64,000 nt of DNA from Ovis canadensis. Lineage: Eukaryota; Chordata; Mammalia; Artiodactyla; Bovidae. The stretch is from contig NC_091247.1 of the NCBI RefSeq assembly GCF_042477335.2, positions 18,028,501 to 18,092,500 on the forward strand, read 5' to 3'. Under the pieces are notes generated by a model. The model saw only the letters and a list, made by a program, of their open reading frames with translations. It made no database searches and was not told the origin of the DNA. The position numbers were made by a program, and so were the translations under genes. This document shows, one piece after another, positions 10,522-21,544 of this stretch; positions within the stretch are counted from its first letter, which is position 1, and every line of letters begins with the position of its first letter.

Positions 10522-11889
10522 GGCTATGTCATAATGCCCAAGCCCCAAGCTTTGTGGCCCCTACCCTAGCAGCTGCTGGTGGCCAGCAGGGAACAGAGGA
10601 GACGGGCACACAAGCACTGTGACCATTTTCTAAGAAAGATCTCATGCTGATTAAACCTTTCCGAAAGCAGATTGAGTTTGCACAAGGAGACCTGGTTGAT
10701 AGCTAACTCAGAAATCTTGGCATCACGACAGAACCAATATTTTCACAGAGGTGGCACAGTCTTAAACAATGTCGTCAGTGTGCAGGACACAGGCAGCCCT
10801 TCGATGGGCATCCAGCAAGGGTAATTTTTCCTCCACCTTTTCTGGAGAAAGGGGCTGATGAAGGGTATGGGATGGGGGATGCAAATGAGAAGGGTGGGTA
10901 GGGCGGTGGGGAGTGTGAGTGCCCCTTCAGCACTGTTTCAATAGATGCAGCCACGGCCACAACTCACACGAAACTGGCCCAGCCAGGTTCAAACAGGTTC
11001 AGGGATCTTGCTGACACCAGCCCTGCAGCTGTTTGGTTTTCCTAATATGTGTAGAAACAGCTACACAGAACTTGGCTTAACCTCAATTTAACCACATAAA
11101 GTCAAAAGCATGTTGCATTTCCCCTCGTGGGAGGCAGGCTAGCAGCAGCATCTTTAGAGCCCCTGGGCCTTAATGGACAAGGGCCGCCAGCAGAATGGCC
11201 CCTGCCTCCTTCCTTTCCGCCGCCCTCTGAGTCTCCCATCAGAGGGAGGGGTTCAGATGCTGACCCACAGAGGGAACAGTGCTTACACAACCTAGAAACT
11301 GCTCCTAGGACCTGCCAAGCATGAGGAGGGCTCCGTCACACACCATCTGGGCATAGGCTTGGGGATCAGGAGGGTTCAGGATCCACCCCAGAGCTCCTTG
11401 TTGGCACCTAGAGATTCACACGGTCCTCTTGGCAGTTTCCTCCTCGGGCTGGCAGGTCCTGGCCTGCCTCCCTGGGGGGTGGTTTTAGAACAGATCATGT
11501 TCGTGAAGCCGACACACTGCTTGCTGAATGGCTGGTACTCAGCAAACAGCTGAGGGTTGACTCATCGCTTCCAGTGGTCTCCATCCATCCAAAAGTGTCT
11601 GCATCCCCAGCCAGGCCAACAAGCCATCAGGGGCTCCTGACATGTCAACAGAAACAAAGAACATGCAGTAGACGTTGGCCGCCCCTTTCTGGTAACTCTC
11701 ACCCTCTCTCCCGGAACCCACCCACCCCCAGCTGGAAAGGAGCGAGCATTTCATTTCTGACTCCCTCTCTCTCATACTCACAAAGTGGCCTTCCTTTGCA
11801 GCAGCCTTCCATCCTTCCATCCCTCTCTTTCCCCTTCTTCCAACTTCTCAGGTCCTTCCTCAGCTTGAAGCCCAGCGCACTGGAAAATT
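10522..11889. other. Single-copy DNA without recognised features
   Basis: Mixed composition. CT-rich patches occur near 11,700-11,860. ORFs of 60-93 codons on both strands overlap and have no recognisable domain. I see no transposon, RNA gene or exon. Confidence 0.4.
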
Positions 11890-12066
11890 CACATCCTGAA
11901 ATGCGGGAGACCCAGGTTCCATCCCTGGGTTGGGAAGATCCTATGGAGAAAAAAATGGCAGCCCCCTCCAGTATTCTTCCCTGGAGAATCTCATGGACAG
12001 AAGAGCCTGCTATAGTCCATGAGGTCTCAAAATGTCGGACACAACTGAGCAACTAACACTTTTTTC
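11890..12066 (+). mobile_element. 5'-truncated Bov-tA SINE
   Basis: It begins inside the tRNA-like head (GAAATGCGGGAGACCCAGG) and proceeds through the full BovA body to a short T run. The first 35 bp of the head are missing. Confidence 0.9.
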
Positions 12067-12936
12067 TGCACTTGTACCGAGCCCCTCTCCTGCTAGACAC
12101 TATCAGAATTAGGCAAGGATGAGAGAGCAGCCAGCTGTCCAGGAAGCACTGTCCAGGGGAGGCGGGCTGGGCAGGAAGGACCTCACAATGTGGATCTGAC
12201 ATTGCTCTCCTACCTCTTCTCAAGCCGCCTTCCTCCTTGCAGCTGAGCGTCACTCAGGGCCCTTTTCACCCATCAGACGCCCTGCCTTGATTTCTGGCCC
12301 ACATCTCTAAATGTCCAGGTCCTACCCAGCAACCCTAATGCAGGGTCACCCAGCCCATTTCAGACTTCTTACTGTGGCTCAACCACAAATCGGTCCCTAT
12401 TGTTAGACTTTCTATGTAAATAGATCTTCCCTTCCAGCTGGGAGGCAGGGTTACTGGCATCACACAGAACCTGATTCTCAGGCTTTGGTCTCAGCTGTGA
12501 TGGAAAGACAACGCTCTGCAGGAAATAGCCCTGCTCCAACCACTGTGCCCACAAACCCTCAGTTTAGTTTGGATGGATTTCTAGCCAAGTCCTCGACACA
12601 GCAAACACCCTTATCGGGCAGGAGGCAGACTGACGAGAGAGCTGCTTCTGCTCCATTTGGAAAGCTTCCCACTCCCTGTGAAAGGCCTGGCCGATCCACC
12701 AGACCCAGGTTCCATCAGATTTGGAAATCCCCCTGTCACAGCATCCTCTTTCCACACTCCCATCAGGAGGTCATCTAACTTTTCCTTGAATTTCCTCAGG
12801 GATGGAGTATTCCCGCCCGTGGGGGCAGGTCCTTCCATTCTTAGACGTTTCCCATTGCTGGGAGGAATTCCCATGTATTGAGCTCCCAGTGGACAGCAGC
12901 AAGTCTCAGTGCCTCCCAGCAGATTTTCGACTCACT
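12067..12936. other. Single-copy DNA upstream of the RPL10 pseudogene
   Basis: No transposon or exon is recognised. ORFs of about 60-97 codons overlap on both strands. The 8-bp word TATTGAGC at 12876-12883 recurs just after the pseudogene poly-A (13849-13856), but it lies about 50 bp from the apparent 5' end of the pseudogene, so it is weak evidence for a target-site duplication. Confidence 0.4.
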
Positions 12937-13847
12937 ATTGAAGATCCTGGTGTCACCATGGGCTGCCACCCAGCCTGACATTACCAGTATCGGTATCGTA
13001 AGAACAAGCTGTATGCAAAGTCTCGCTTCTGCTGAGGTGTCCCTGATGCTACGATCCACATCTTTGACCTGGGGCGGAAGGAGATGAAAGTGAGAAAGTT
13101 CCCACTGAAGCCCTGGAGGCTGCTCATATTTGTGTTGACACGTACCTGGTGAAAAGCTGTGGCAAAGATAGCTCTCGTATCTGCGTGCAGCTCCACCCCA
13201 TCCACATCACCTGAATCCACAAGACATTGTCCAAGCTGGAGCTGATCGGATCTGACAAGCTCCAGGCAGGTATGCGCAGTGCCTCTGGAAAGAGCCAGGG
13301 CTCAGTGGCCAGGGTCCACATGGGCCAAGTCATAATGTCCACTTGCACCAAGCTGCAGAACAAGGGGGAGGTGACTGAGACCCTCCCCGCAGCCATGTTC
13401 AAGTTCCCTGGCAGCCAGAAGATTCTCGTCTCCCAGAAATGGGGATTTATGGAGTTTAATGTAGATGAATTTTAAAACATGGCGGCAGAAAAGGTGGCTC
13501 CTTTCAGATGGTTGTGGGGTTAAATGCATCCTTAATCGTGGCCCCCTGGACAAATGGCTGTCGTCCCTTCCTTACACCTGCCTGCATGCTAAGCTGCTTC
13601 AGTCGTGTCTGACTCTGTGTGACCCCATGGACTGTAGCCCGCCAGGCTCTTCTGTCCATAGGATTCTCCAGGCAAGAATACTGGAGTGGGTTGCCACGCC
13701 TTCCTCCAAGGGATCTTCCCACCCCAGGGCTCAGACCCGAAGCTCCTGCATTGGCAGGGAGTTTCTTTACCACTACTGTCATCTGAGAAGCCCCTCTTTA
13801 CTCATGTCCACCAACAAATCCTACTTTCCTGTCAAAAAAAAAAAAAA
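12937..13847 (+). pseudogene. RPL10: Processed pseudogene of ribosomal protein L10
   Basis: The sequence is an intronless, decayed copy of the mRNA for RPL10 (uL16, a 60S subunit protein of about 214 residues). It includes 5' UTR (GAAGATCCTGGTGTCACC), coding similarity from the ATG at 12958 to about 13557, a 3' UTR end and a 14-base poly-A at 13834-13847. Recognisable protein blocks are [27 protein letters not shown] and NRGPLDKW. It is broken by TGA codons at 12976 and 13033 (both at CGA arginine codons of the parent, so CpG decay), a frame-shifting deletion of about 40 bp at 13105, TGA at 13212, TAA at 13473 and a frameshift near 13490. A Bov-tA interrupts the 3' UTR. It cannot make L10. 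The parent gene is not in this window. Confidence 0.93.
13585..13795 (-). mobile_element. Bov-tA SINE inside the RPL10 pseudogene 3' UTR
   Basis: A minus-strand element whose head and body are both present splits the pseudogene: L10 coding similarity ends at 13557 upstream, and the 3' UTR end plus poly-A resumes at 13796. The SINE therefore inserted after the retrocopy. The flanks CCTTCCTTAC and CCTCTTTAC are only loosely alike. Confidence 0.93.
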
Positions 13848-13856
13848 TTATTGAGC

Positions 13857-14304
13857 ACCAATTGCATGACTGTGAAGGGATAAAATGGAAAATGAGAAAA
13901 ACTTAGATTCTGTCTACCTAAGCCTACCATCAAGGGATCATTACAACAAGGTAAGAAAATTATTGTGTAAAGAAAAAAAGTAGAGCAAAACAAAATACAC
14001 CAAAGAGAAATGGCAGTGAGCTTTGTGAAAACACAAGGAGTGCGTTTTCTTCTCTGCTTTTTACTTTATGTTTTTAAATGGGGAGCAATGATTATTTCTT
14101 TTTTCAGAGGTGAACTTCTGATTTAAAAGGCATGTGCCCCCCACGTCATTGCCTACCCCCACCCAGGGTTTCCGGGAGAGCCTCCTGGTGCCAGGCTGTG
14201 GGCCCAGTTAGGGGATCAGCTCTGGTTCCTCTCCACGCCCTAGTGGGTCACAGGCTTTCAGGAAATACCCCCACGGGGGCAATGCAGTCGCATGAAGAGG
14301 GCAC
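13857..14304. other. Single-copy DNA without recognised features
   Basis: AT-rich to about 14,130, then GC-rich. No gene or transposon is recognised in about 450 bp. Confidence 0.4.
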
Positions 14305-14425
14305 ACAGCCTGGCAACAGGGCAGGTCTGAGTGTGAGTCCCAGCTCAGCCCATCCCCTAGTGGGGTGACCCTGGCTGTGAGGGTCCCCCAGCTCCTCTGT
14401 CCCTCCACTTCCTCTCCCACAAGTT
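14305..14425 (-). mobile_element. MIR SINE fragment, antisense
   Basis: The reverse-complement MIR signature is present in degraded form: GAGTCCCAGCTC, then GGGTGACCCTGGC, then CTCTGTCCCTCCACTTCCTC. Confidence 0.5.
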
Positions 14426-15021
14426 GAGCAGACCCACAGACGTGCCACACGCCGTGGGCTCCCCATTAGCAGATGTGATGGTTTGCGGGACTTAGTTGAA
14501 CCCCAGCAAAGGCCCTCATCCCGTCTCTCTGTTTTTGCTTCCATCTGACAAAGGTCACTAAGCCCATTCATCAGACTACCTCTTAAGGGTAATGCCAGGG
14601 CGTTTAAGGGGTGTTTAACGTTTAACGTTGGCCCATTAGGTGGTGTAGATGTGGCCTGTGAGTGGCTGTGTTCCTCTCCAGAGCACGACCGAGGACAGGG
14701 CTGCAGGAGCAAGACCCAGGTTGAGGCGCCCTGAACTAGGAGGGACTCAACAAAAGCAGGCGTTCCAGCATTTTCCACGGTAGGCAACAGTGCTTATACT
14801 ACCCTGCCCGCCTCCTATTACCCTCACTCCGCTTCATCAGGAGAAAGTACTGGTATGATTGGAGCCGCAGGTCCCGAAGAACATAAACAATGCTGGAGAT
14901 GAGGGTCATTCTCAGATGAGCCGAGATAAGCTCGTTTTCCTGACCTTCACAGTCATTCACACACAATGGATGGATGATAACATTTAACTGTTTCTAATCA
15001 CTGCAGACAGTGACTGCAGCC
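14426..15021. other. Single-copy DNA before a BovB tail
   Basis: No coding exon or RNA gene is recognised. A 179-codon minus ORF spans 14248-14787, crossing the antisense MIR, and shows no domain. A TTTAACG word is repeated near 14,615-14,630. Confidence 0.4.
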
Positions 15022-15560
15022 ACAAAATTAAAAGATGCTTGCTTCTTGGAAGAAAAGCTCTGACAAACGGACAGCATATTAAAAAGCAGAGACATCACTT
15101 TCCTGACATAGGTCTGTATAGTTAAAGCTGCGGCTTTTCCAGTAGTCATGTGTGGATTTGAGAGTTGGACCATAAAGAAGGTTGAGCACTGAAGAATTGA
15201 TGCTTTCACACTGTGGTCCTGGAGAAGACTCTTGAGACCCTTGGACATTGAGGAGATCAAACCAGTCAAGCCTAAAAGGAAATCAACCCTGAATATTCTT
15301 TGGAAGCACTGATGTTGAAGCACCAATACTTTGGCCATCTGATGTGAAGAACCAATTCACTGGAAAAGACCCTTATGCTGGGAAAGACCAAGGGCAGGAG
15401 GAAAAGAGGGTGACAGAGGATGAGATGGTTGGATGGCACCACTGAATCAATGGACTTGAGTTTGAGCAGACTCCAGAAGATAATGAAAGACAGGGAAGCC
15501 TGGCATGCTGCAGTCCAAGGGGTCGCAAACAATTGGACATGACTGAGCAACTGAATGGCT
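15022..15560 (+). mobile_element. BovB (RTE) LINE 3' end, 5'-truncated
   Basis: This is the longest BovB tail here. It contains the C-terminal region of the reverse-transcriptase ORF in recognisable order (peptides like VVMCGFESWTIKKVEH, then LQYFGH-type, then [11 protein letters not shown] segments), broken by frameshifts. It ends in GGACATGACTGAGCAACTGAA. BovB entered ruminant ancestors by horizontal transfer and supplied the BovA part of the SINEs. Confidence 0.92.
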
Positions 15561-16243
15561 GAAGAACAATAGCAATGACTCCTCCACACGGCAAAGAGGG
15601 AACTTAAGCCATTCCACTGGGAGACTTTTAGGGTTTAAAGGTGCTGTGTTCTCTGCATTAGGCATCTGTGAATATGAAATGAACCTCTTCTTTTCCTTTC
15701 CTGTTCTCCAAATGAAGACAATCCCAGGAAAGCATCGCCAGCGATGTTCAGGAGATGGGTGGCCTAGAGTTAGGCCTGTCTTGGATAAGTGTCCTTTCCT
15801 CTGGGGCCCCAGTTCCCCGCTGTGAGATGCATGGTCTGGACCAGCTCACGGCTCAGCGCCCTTCTAACCCCACAGCAGCAACCGCATTCCCCTCCTGTCA
15901 CCGCGGTGAGTCTGTCTCCGGTTTTTTCTCTTCGCTCTTTCAACGCCACTTAATAAGTCACCAGGCTCTCCTTCCCATCACATTTACCTGCTCAATGGAC
16001 AAACTCTGCCAAGAACGTACAGTGCCTGGGGCAGAGGAAGCCAGCAGCACACACTCCTCCCCAAAGGCAGACCAGAGAACATCGAGGTTGTGAAGACAGC
16101 CAGCCAGACAAGTGCTAGTTCCCAGACCACAGGCTCCAGACCCCTCTTGAGACCCAGCTGCATTTGCCTAACTCCCAGCTGCCCCAACCCTGGGTAACCA
16201 GCAGCAAGAAGTGACATTTCTCTACCTGGAGATTTACATCTAT
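15561..16243. other. Single-copy DNA without recognised features
   Basis: About 680 bp between BovB and MLT1. The stretch at 15,790-15,870 has a faint antisense MIR look. There is no ORF with a domain. Confidence 0.35.
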
Positions 16244-16585
16244 ATTGATGTGCCAGGGCTGCCGTGACAAAGCACCACAGACCAGGTGGTTTAAGCAACA
16301 AGAATTTATTCTGCGACTGGAAGTCTGAGATCAAAGCGTCGGCAGGGTTTGTTTCCCTTGAGGCCTCTCACCTTGGCTTAGAGACGCTCTGCCTTCTCCC
16401 CGTGTCCTCATGTGATCACCCTTCTGTGTGTTTCTATGCCCTAATCTCCCCCCACTTATGGTGGGTTAAGCCCACCGTGTGACCTCACATTACCTCAGTC
16501 ATTTCTTTAAAAATTCTGTCTCCAAATACAGTCAGGTCTGAGATCCTGGGAATTAGGATTTCAGTCTGTGAATCTGGGGAAGACA
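16244..16585 (-). mobile_element. MLT1-type LTR (ERVL-MaLR), antisense
   Basis: Reverse-complement MLT1 landmarks occur in order: AGGGCTGCCGTGACAAAGCACCACAGACCAGGTGGTTTAAG, AATTTATTCTG, GAAGTCTGAGATCAAAG, CCGTGTCCTCATGTG, and ATTCTGTCTCCAAATACAGTCAGG near the end. This is a solo LTR of an ancient placental retroelement. Confidence 0.85.
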
Positions 16586-16770
16586 ACTCTATCCATAATA
16601 CCATCCATATTATTACCTATATATTTACCCATGAGGAAGCTGAGGCTTTTCCCAGATCTCAGAGCAAACAGGGAAGGAAGGGACGCATGAAGAAAGAAGG
16701 GAGGAAGCAAGAGACAGGTATTAGTATATTTTTTAAATCCTCCATTTGCCCCTCGATGTTCTGTTTTCCA

Positions 16771-16985
16771 GGGCTTCCCGGGTGGCTCGACAGTAATGAA
16801 ATCCCTCTCCAGTGCAATAGCTGCAGGAGACCCGGGTTTGAGTGCTAGGTCAGGAAAATCCCCTGGAGGAGGAAATGTCAACCCACTCCAGCAGTCTTGC
16901 CTGGAGAATCTCATGGACACAGCAGCCTAGTGGGCTATAGTCCATGGAATCGCGAAGAGCTGGACACGACTGAGCACACACACGT
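16771..16985 (+). mobile_element. Bov-tA SINE with short CA tail
   Basis: Head, an extra stretch within the head near 16,805-16,820, and full body, ending GAGCACACACACG. The B-box is degraded to GGTTTGAGTGC. Confidence 0.9.
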
Positions 16986-17032
16986 GCATGCACCCGTGTT
17001 GCCTTCCTATTTCTTTAATGCAACGTGAGTCT

Positions 17033-17140
17033 GCGTGAACTCCAGGAGATGGTGATGGACAGGGAGGCCTGGCGTGCTGCAATTCATGGGGTCGCAAAGA
17101 GTCGGACACGACTGAGCGACTGAACTGGACTGAATGTGAA
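17033..17140 (+). mobile_element. BovB LINE, last ~100 bp
   Basis: Only the terminal BovB segment is present: GGTGATGGACAGGGAGGCC, then GGGGTCGCAAAGAGTCGG, ending in a GACTGAACTGGACTGAA tail. Confidence 0.88.
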
Positions 17141-17956
17141 GATAAACTGAGTCGCCCCTTAAGACAGTCAGAGAAAGGCACCTGCAAGCAAAGTTCCCGG
17201 GAGGCGGTGCAGATGGCATCTGCCGGGCAGAGAGGACCCGCGGAGCTGGCTGAAGTCCTTCCCGGCCGGCATTCCACTTCGTGAATCAGCCTTCCTGCAG
17301 CTGGAATGTGCGGGCAGGCAGTGCTGATTCCTTCTCCACTTTGTCATGAGGCTTCTGATAAGAGTGACCCTCCCTCCAACAGGTGCGATCCTACACCCTG
17401 GCTCACCCTCTCCTGTGGGTGTCAGACCCAGGACCTCGCACGTGCCGGCCGCCCCCCACCCCTTTCCAGCCTACCAGAACAGCCACGTCCATCTCCTCCT
17501 GGCTGGGAACTCAGCAACTGGGCACTGCTGGTGTTTGTTCGAAGGTTCAGTATCTGAGACTCATGACTAAATTCAGTAATAACACCACAATTTCACCAAA
17601 AAGCATTATAGTGATTACTGAGTTATATTAGGAGCTTATTTAAGATAACATCTTATTTGCACAATGTAGTTCAAATAGATGGTTAGAGAAGAGAGCACAG
17701 TTGTTAAACTCCTGTGTACATTAGCATAATCACACTGGAAGTGTGTGCCACTTTTAAACATATGAGCAGCTAAAACCGAAAGCATAAATATATGTCTTTT
17801 AAGGTGGTGGCACAGTTAGAATAAGAGGGTTTAGGTTTATATGTAAACAGGAATTTAGTTGTCTCTTTAGCACAGTACAGTAGGATGTAAAAATCTCTCC
17901 AAGACAGGTTTGTTAAAGAAGCCAAATCTCTCATCCCAAACTGCTGCATTTCATTA
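17141..17956. other. Single-copy DNA; small CpG-rich patch then AT-rich
   Basis: The part at 17,190-17,285 holds about eight CpGs in 90 bp. From 17,560 to 17,955 the DNA is AT-rich, repeat-free and without ORFs. No exon is recognised. Confidence 0.35.
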
Positions 17957-18171
17957 ATAGTAGTTTCTGTTTATCAGATACTTTCTCTGTGCCAGGCACA
18001 GTGCTGGGCACCTTACATAACTCTCTCATGTCACTTATTCCTCCTTGCACGATAGCAATAAATATTATTATCCCCATTGGAAAGATGATAAAATTGAGGC
18101 TCCAAGAGGTGAATGACTTGTCTGAGGCCACACAGCTAGAATGAGAATTCAGATCTCACTTCCTGCACCTC
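17957..18171 (+). mobile_element. MIR SINE, near full length
   Basis: All MIR landmarks are visible: TTCTCTGTGCCAGGCACAGTGCTGGGCACCTTACA, then TATTATTATCCCCATT, then AATTGAGGCTCCAAGAGGTGAA, then GGCCACACAGCTAGAA. It is the best preserved MIR in the window and is cut on its right by BovB. Confidence 0.9.
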
Positions 18172-18470
18172 TGTTGTTGCAGTTGTTCGTCACTAAGTTG
18201 TATCCAACTCTTCGAGACCCCCATGGATGGCAGCACCCCAGGCTTCCCTGTCCTTCACCATCTCCCAGGGCTTGCTCAAACTCAGGCCCATTAGGTCGAT
18301 GATGCCATCCAACCATCTCATTCTCTGTCACCCACTTCTCCTCCTGCCCTCAATCTTTCCAAGCATCACGGTCTTTTCTACTGAGTCGACTCTTTGCATC
18401 AGATGGCCCAAATATTGGTGCTTTAGCTTCCGCATCAGTCCTCCCAATGAATATTCAGGGTTGATGTCCT
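18172..18470 (-). mobile_element. BovB LINE 3' end, antisense
   Basis: Reverse complement of the BovB tail: TCTTCGAGACCCCCATGG, then CATCCAACCATCTCATTCTC, then a GAATATTCAGGGTTGATGTCC end where the copy is truncated. The 3' terminus bears a TTGTTGCAGTTG simple tail. Confidence 0.9.
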
Positions 18471-19073
18471 CCTGGGTTACCTGTCAAAAAGTGGGGCGTG
18501 TCCAGCCAGGTTCCAGACAAGGCTCAGGGGTCTCCAGCAGCCCCCAGGGCTCTCTAAATGACCCTGGTTGCAGAACCCTCACTCAGCTCCAGAGCATGGA
18601 GGGAAAGCAAGCCCAAAGCCTAAGCATTGAGGGCAGCCTTCTACACAGACGCTCTGCCCCGCCCTGAGACCCAGGCAGCGCTGGTGGTGCTCCATGATGG
18701 AAAGCAACGGCCCTCGGGGCACGTGGGAACTTCCAGGGAAAGATTGAGGGCAGGAGGAGAAGGGGGTGACAGAGCCCCTGACCCCTCACCTTGCTGTCCC
18801 CCACAACCATCCCACTCAGAAGCCTGCATGGTGCTCTCACCTGGTGGAGACTCATCCCTGCTCCATGTCGCTCATCACAGCCTAGCAGATGGCTTTCTGT
18901 GCTGGACTTTGTGTTTCTTAAAAGAGAAGCGTGACCTGTGACCCCTAAGCAGCTCAGGTCAGCTCCAGGCCACGCGCACCAGCCCACCAGCCGCCCAGCT
19001 CCAATGCTGTGCTTGAGCTTCCTTCAGACCACCAGATCTAGGACTCCTTCCCCAGTCATTCAAAAACAGTTAT
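18471..19073. other. Single-copy DNA without recognised features
   Basis: GC-rich with overlapping ORFs of up to 134 codons on the minus strand and 104 on the plus strand. None has a recognisable domain or splice context. Confidence 0.4.
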
Positions 19074-19361
19074 TCTCTCGGTATCTCCAGGGGATTGGTC
19101 CACAATTCTTGGGTGCTCAAGTCCCTATACAAAATAGTGTAATACTCACATATAACTTACGACATCCTCTCTTAGACGTGAGGTCACCTCTAGATGACCT
19201 GTTGTCCAGATACAGGGCAAATACTGTGCCAACAGTTGCATCACGGCAAATTCAAGTTATGCTTGTTTGAAACTTTCTAGAATTTATTTTTTTCAAATAT
19301 TTTTGATCCAAGATTGGTTGAAAACACAGATACAAAATGAAGAAAATGGAGGCTGACTATA
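19074..19361 (-). mobile_element. MER2-like Tigger DNA transposon
   Basis: Both ends of a MER2-type element are present: CGGTATCTCCAGGGGATTGG with GGGTGCTCAAGTCCCTATA at one end, and TTTGATCCAAGATTGGTTGAA with GGAGGCTGACTATA at the other. It is a non-autonomous pogo/Tigger relic of 288 bp. Confidence 0.85.
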
Positions 19362-19584
19362 GTCCAAACTAGTGTCGTCTAAACACTAGGCTCACCTAGG
19401 ATTCCTTCCAGCAACAGCTTCCATGTGGCTCCTGCCTGAACTTATGAGGAATGGTAATTAGTCAGCTCCATTGACTAATTTGAGTTCAGCTCTGACCCTC
19501 TGGTTAAGAAAGTATGACTGGAAATTTACCGATACACCAATTATACAGTAAATATACTTTAGCATGTATTATATACCACGTATA

Positions 19585-19698
19585 GGGCTTCTCTAGTGGC
19601 TCGGATGGTAAAGAATTTGCCTGCAATGCAGGAGTCCCAGCTTCAGTCCCTGAGTCGGGAAGATCCCCTATAGAATGGATTGACTACCCACTCCAGTA
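19585..19698 (+). mobile_element. Bov-tA SINE, 3'-truncated
   Basis: The complete tRNA-like head and the start of the BovA body (TACCCACTCCAGTATCA) are present, and the remainder is missing. It lies head-to-head with an inverted copy that starts eight bases later. Confidence 0.88.
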
Positions 19699-19705
19699 TC
19701 AATAT

Positions 19706-19936
19706 GCATGCGTGAGTGCCAAGCTGTTTCAGTAGTGTCCGACTCTGTGCAACATCAAGAACTGTAGCCCGCCAGGCTCCTCTGTCCATGGGATTCTCCA
19801 GGCAAGAATACTGAAGTGGGTTGCTGTGCGCTCCTCCAGGGGAATCTTCCTGATCCAGGGATCGAACCCCCATCTCTTAAATCTACCTTCATTGGCAGGC
19901 GGGTTCTTTACCACTAGAGCCACCTGGGAAGCCCCA
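19706..19936 (-). mobile_element. Bov-tA SINE, inverted relative to its neighbour
   Basis: Full body and head on the minus strand, ending at CCACCTGGGAAGCCCC. The head includes a short insertion (near 19875-19890). With the plus-strand copy at 19585 it forms an imperfect inverted repeat of about 110 bp. Confidence 0.92.
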
Positions 19937-19939
19937 GTA

Positions 19940-19982
19940 TTTATATATATATGTGTGTGTGTGTGTTTGTGTGTGTATACTT

Positions 19983-20028
<46 letters not shown>
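19940..20028. repeat. (TG)n plus (TA)n microsatellite
   Basis: A short TA tract is followed by about 26 bp of mostly GT and then about 40 bp of pure TA. It sits between two Bov-tA elements and probably grew from a SINE tail. Pure TA of this length extrudes easily as a cruciform. Confidence 0.95.
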
Positions 20029-20031
<3 letters not shown>

Positions 20032-20039
20032 TTACTTGT

Positions 20040-20243
20040 GTTCTGTGCTTAGTCATTCAGTCATGTCTGACTCTTTGCAACTCTGTGGACTGTAGCCCGC
20101 CAGGCTCCTCTGTCCATGGGATTTCCCAGGCAAGAACACTGGAGAGGGTTACCATTTCCTACTCCAAGGGGTCTTTCCAACCCAGAGATTAAAGCTGCAT
20201 TGAAGGTGCATTCTTCACCCGTGGAGCCATGTGGAAGCCCGAT
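20040..20243 (-). mobile_element. Bov-tA SINE, third of a cluster
   Basis: Minus-strand body and head, the head weakly preserved (GTGGAGCCATGTGGAAGCCC). The word ACTTACTT occurs on both flanks (20030-20037 and 20244-20251) as the probable target-site duplication. Confidence 0.9.
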
Positions 20244-20251
20244 ACTTACTT

Positions 20252-21011
20252 AATCATGTGTTGCATGTCACATGTAGCATAAATTCACGTCCTGTCACAC
20301 AGTGAGCCATACTGCAGAGAAGGAGTAAATCTGCTAAAGCTTCTTACAAGTGTTTCCTCTGAGCCTCAGAACATGCCGCAGTAATGTTGATCCTGCTCTG
20401 TCTCTGCACACACTGCCCTGGTGGATCTTGGAAGCCTGAAGGAATGCCAAGATCTCTCTTCAGGTCCTAGCTCCCTCCTCTCTCAGCTGTAGGACCTGGG
20501 CTGAGGGTCTGGCCCCAGGTGTAAACTGAGACAGTCAGAGCGGGGACCCCACAGAGTGGGTGTGAGGATGAAAGCCCCGAGCAACGTGCCCAGCACACAT
20601 GGGACACCAAGCTGAGAGGAGCTGGAGTTCATATTAGACACACTGGAGTGTTTCTCTTGGAATGTAACCTACTGTGCGCAGCTTACTCTAAGGGGCCGTG
20701 TCCACACAGAGCGTACCTATAAAAACTCCCTCATCAGCTGTCCCAGGCTTCCTAATATCATTGCATCCCAGGTGTCCTGGGACAGAGACGGACAGAAGCC
20801 ATCCTCATAGTCCCCGAGCTGAACGAGGTGACCCCTTGCAATCATTTGTGTCTGTCTGCAATCATTTGTGTCGGCCCTGGACAGAGTCCCCTACCACGGC
20901 AGTGGCGCATTCCTTCCTTTGTCTCTGGATGCTCTCACGGGGTAGCACAGAGGACCCTGGCAAACGCTTATTACTAGAAAGACGTTGCCAAGTTTGCTGA
21001 TGGTTGATGAC
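20252..21011. other. Single-copy DNA with MIR and a 20-bp tandem duplication
   Basis: The stretch at 20,458-20,605 resembles an antisense MIR (GTAGGACCTGGGCTGAGG, then GTAAACTGAGACAG). At 20838-20877 a 20-bp unit starting GCAATCATTTGTGTC is present twice. No exon is recognised. Confidence 0.45.
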
Positions 21012-21283
21012 TTTTTTATTTTCCTTATTTATTGTTGTTTGTTTGTTTATTGGCTGTGCTGGGTCTTCTTGCCTTGCAGGCTTATCTCTCTCTTTGCAGC
21101 GAGCCGCTTTCCCATGGCCCTGGCTTCTTTCGTGGAATGTAGGCTCCAGGACACATGGGCTCAGCAGTTGCAGGACACAGGCTTTAGCTCCGAGGCCTGT
21201 GGGATCCTCCCAGACCAGGGATCGAACCCGTGTCTCCTGCAGTGGCAGGTGATTCTTCACCACTGAGCCACCAGGGAAATCCA
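21012..21283 (-). mobile_element. CHR-type tRNA-derived SINE (cetartiodactyl)
   Basis: The minus strand starts with a tRNA-like head, GATTTCCCTGGTGGCTCAG, with B-box GGTTCGATCCC. The body differs from BovA: the plus strand reads TTGGCTGTGCTGGGTCTTC, CTTGCAGGC and GGATCCTCCCAGACCAGG. This older class predates the ruminant Bov-tA burst. Confidence 0.82.
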
Positions 21284-21544
21284 GCTGATTTAAGAAGACA
21301 GACATTTAAATACTGGTTTCGCTTTGTTTCCCCCAGTAGCCAACCAAAGGCAGATTCTAACCTGGTAGACACACCTGTGTGTAGCAAATGGGTGAGTTCA
21401 CCCAGTCCCCACGCTGGCCTTGGACCTGTCACTCTTATAAAAATAATAAGAGGAACTATGAGCATGTTGAATGCCCACAGGCACTGCACACTGCAGTGGG
21501 GAGGAGGGGAGAAAGTTCACATGGTCTGTGGGCCCATCCTTCCT

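Noticed and set aside
13227..13475. 82-codon ORF as a functional ribosomal protein gene
   Set aside because: It is the middle of the RPL10 retrocopy, which has several stops, a frame-shifting deletion and a poly-A tail; not functional.
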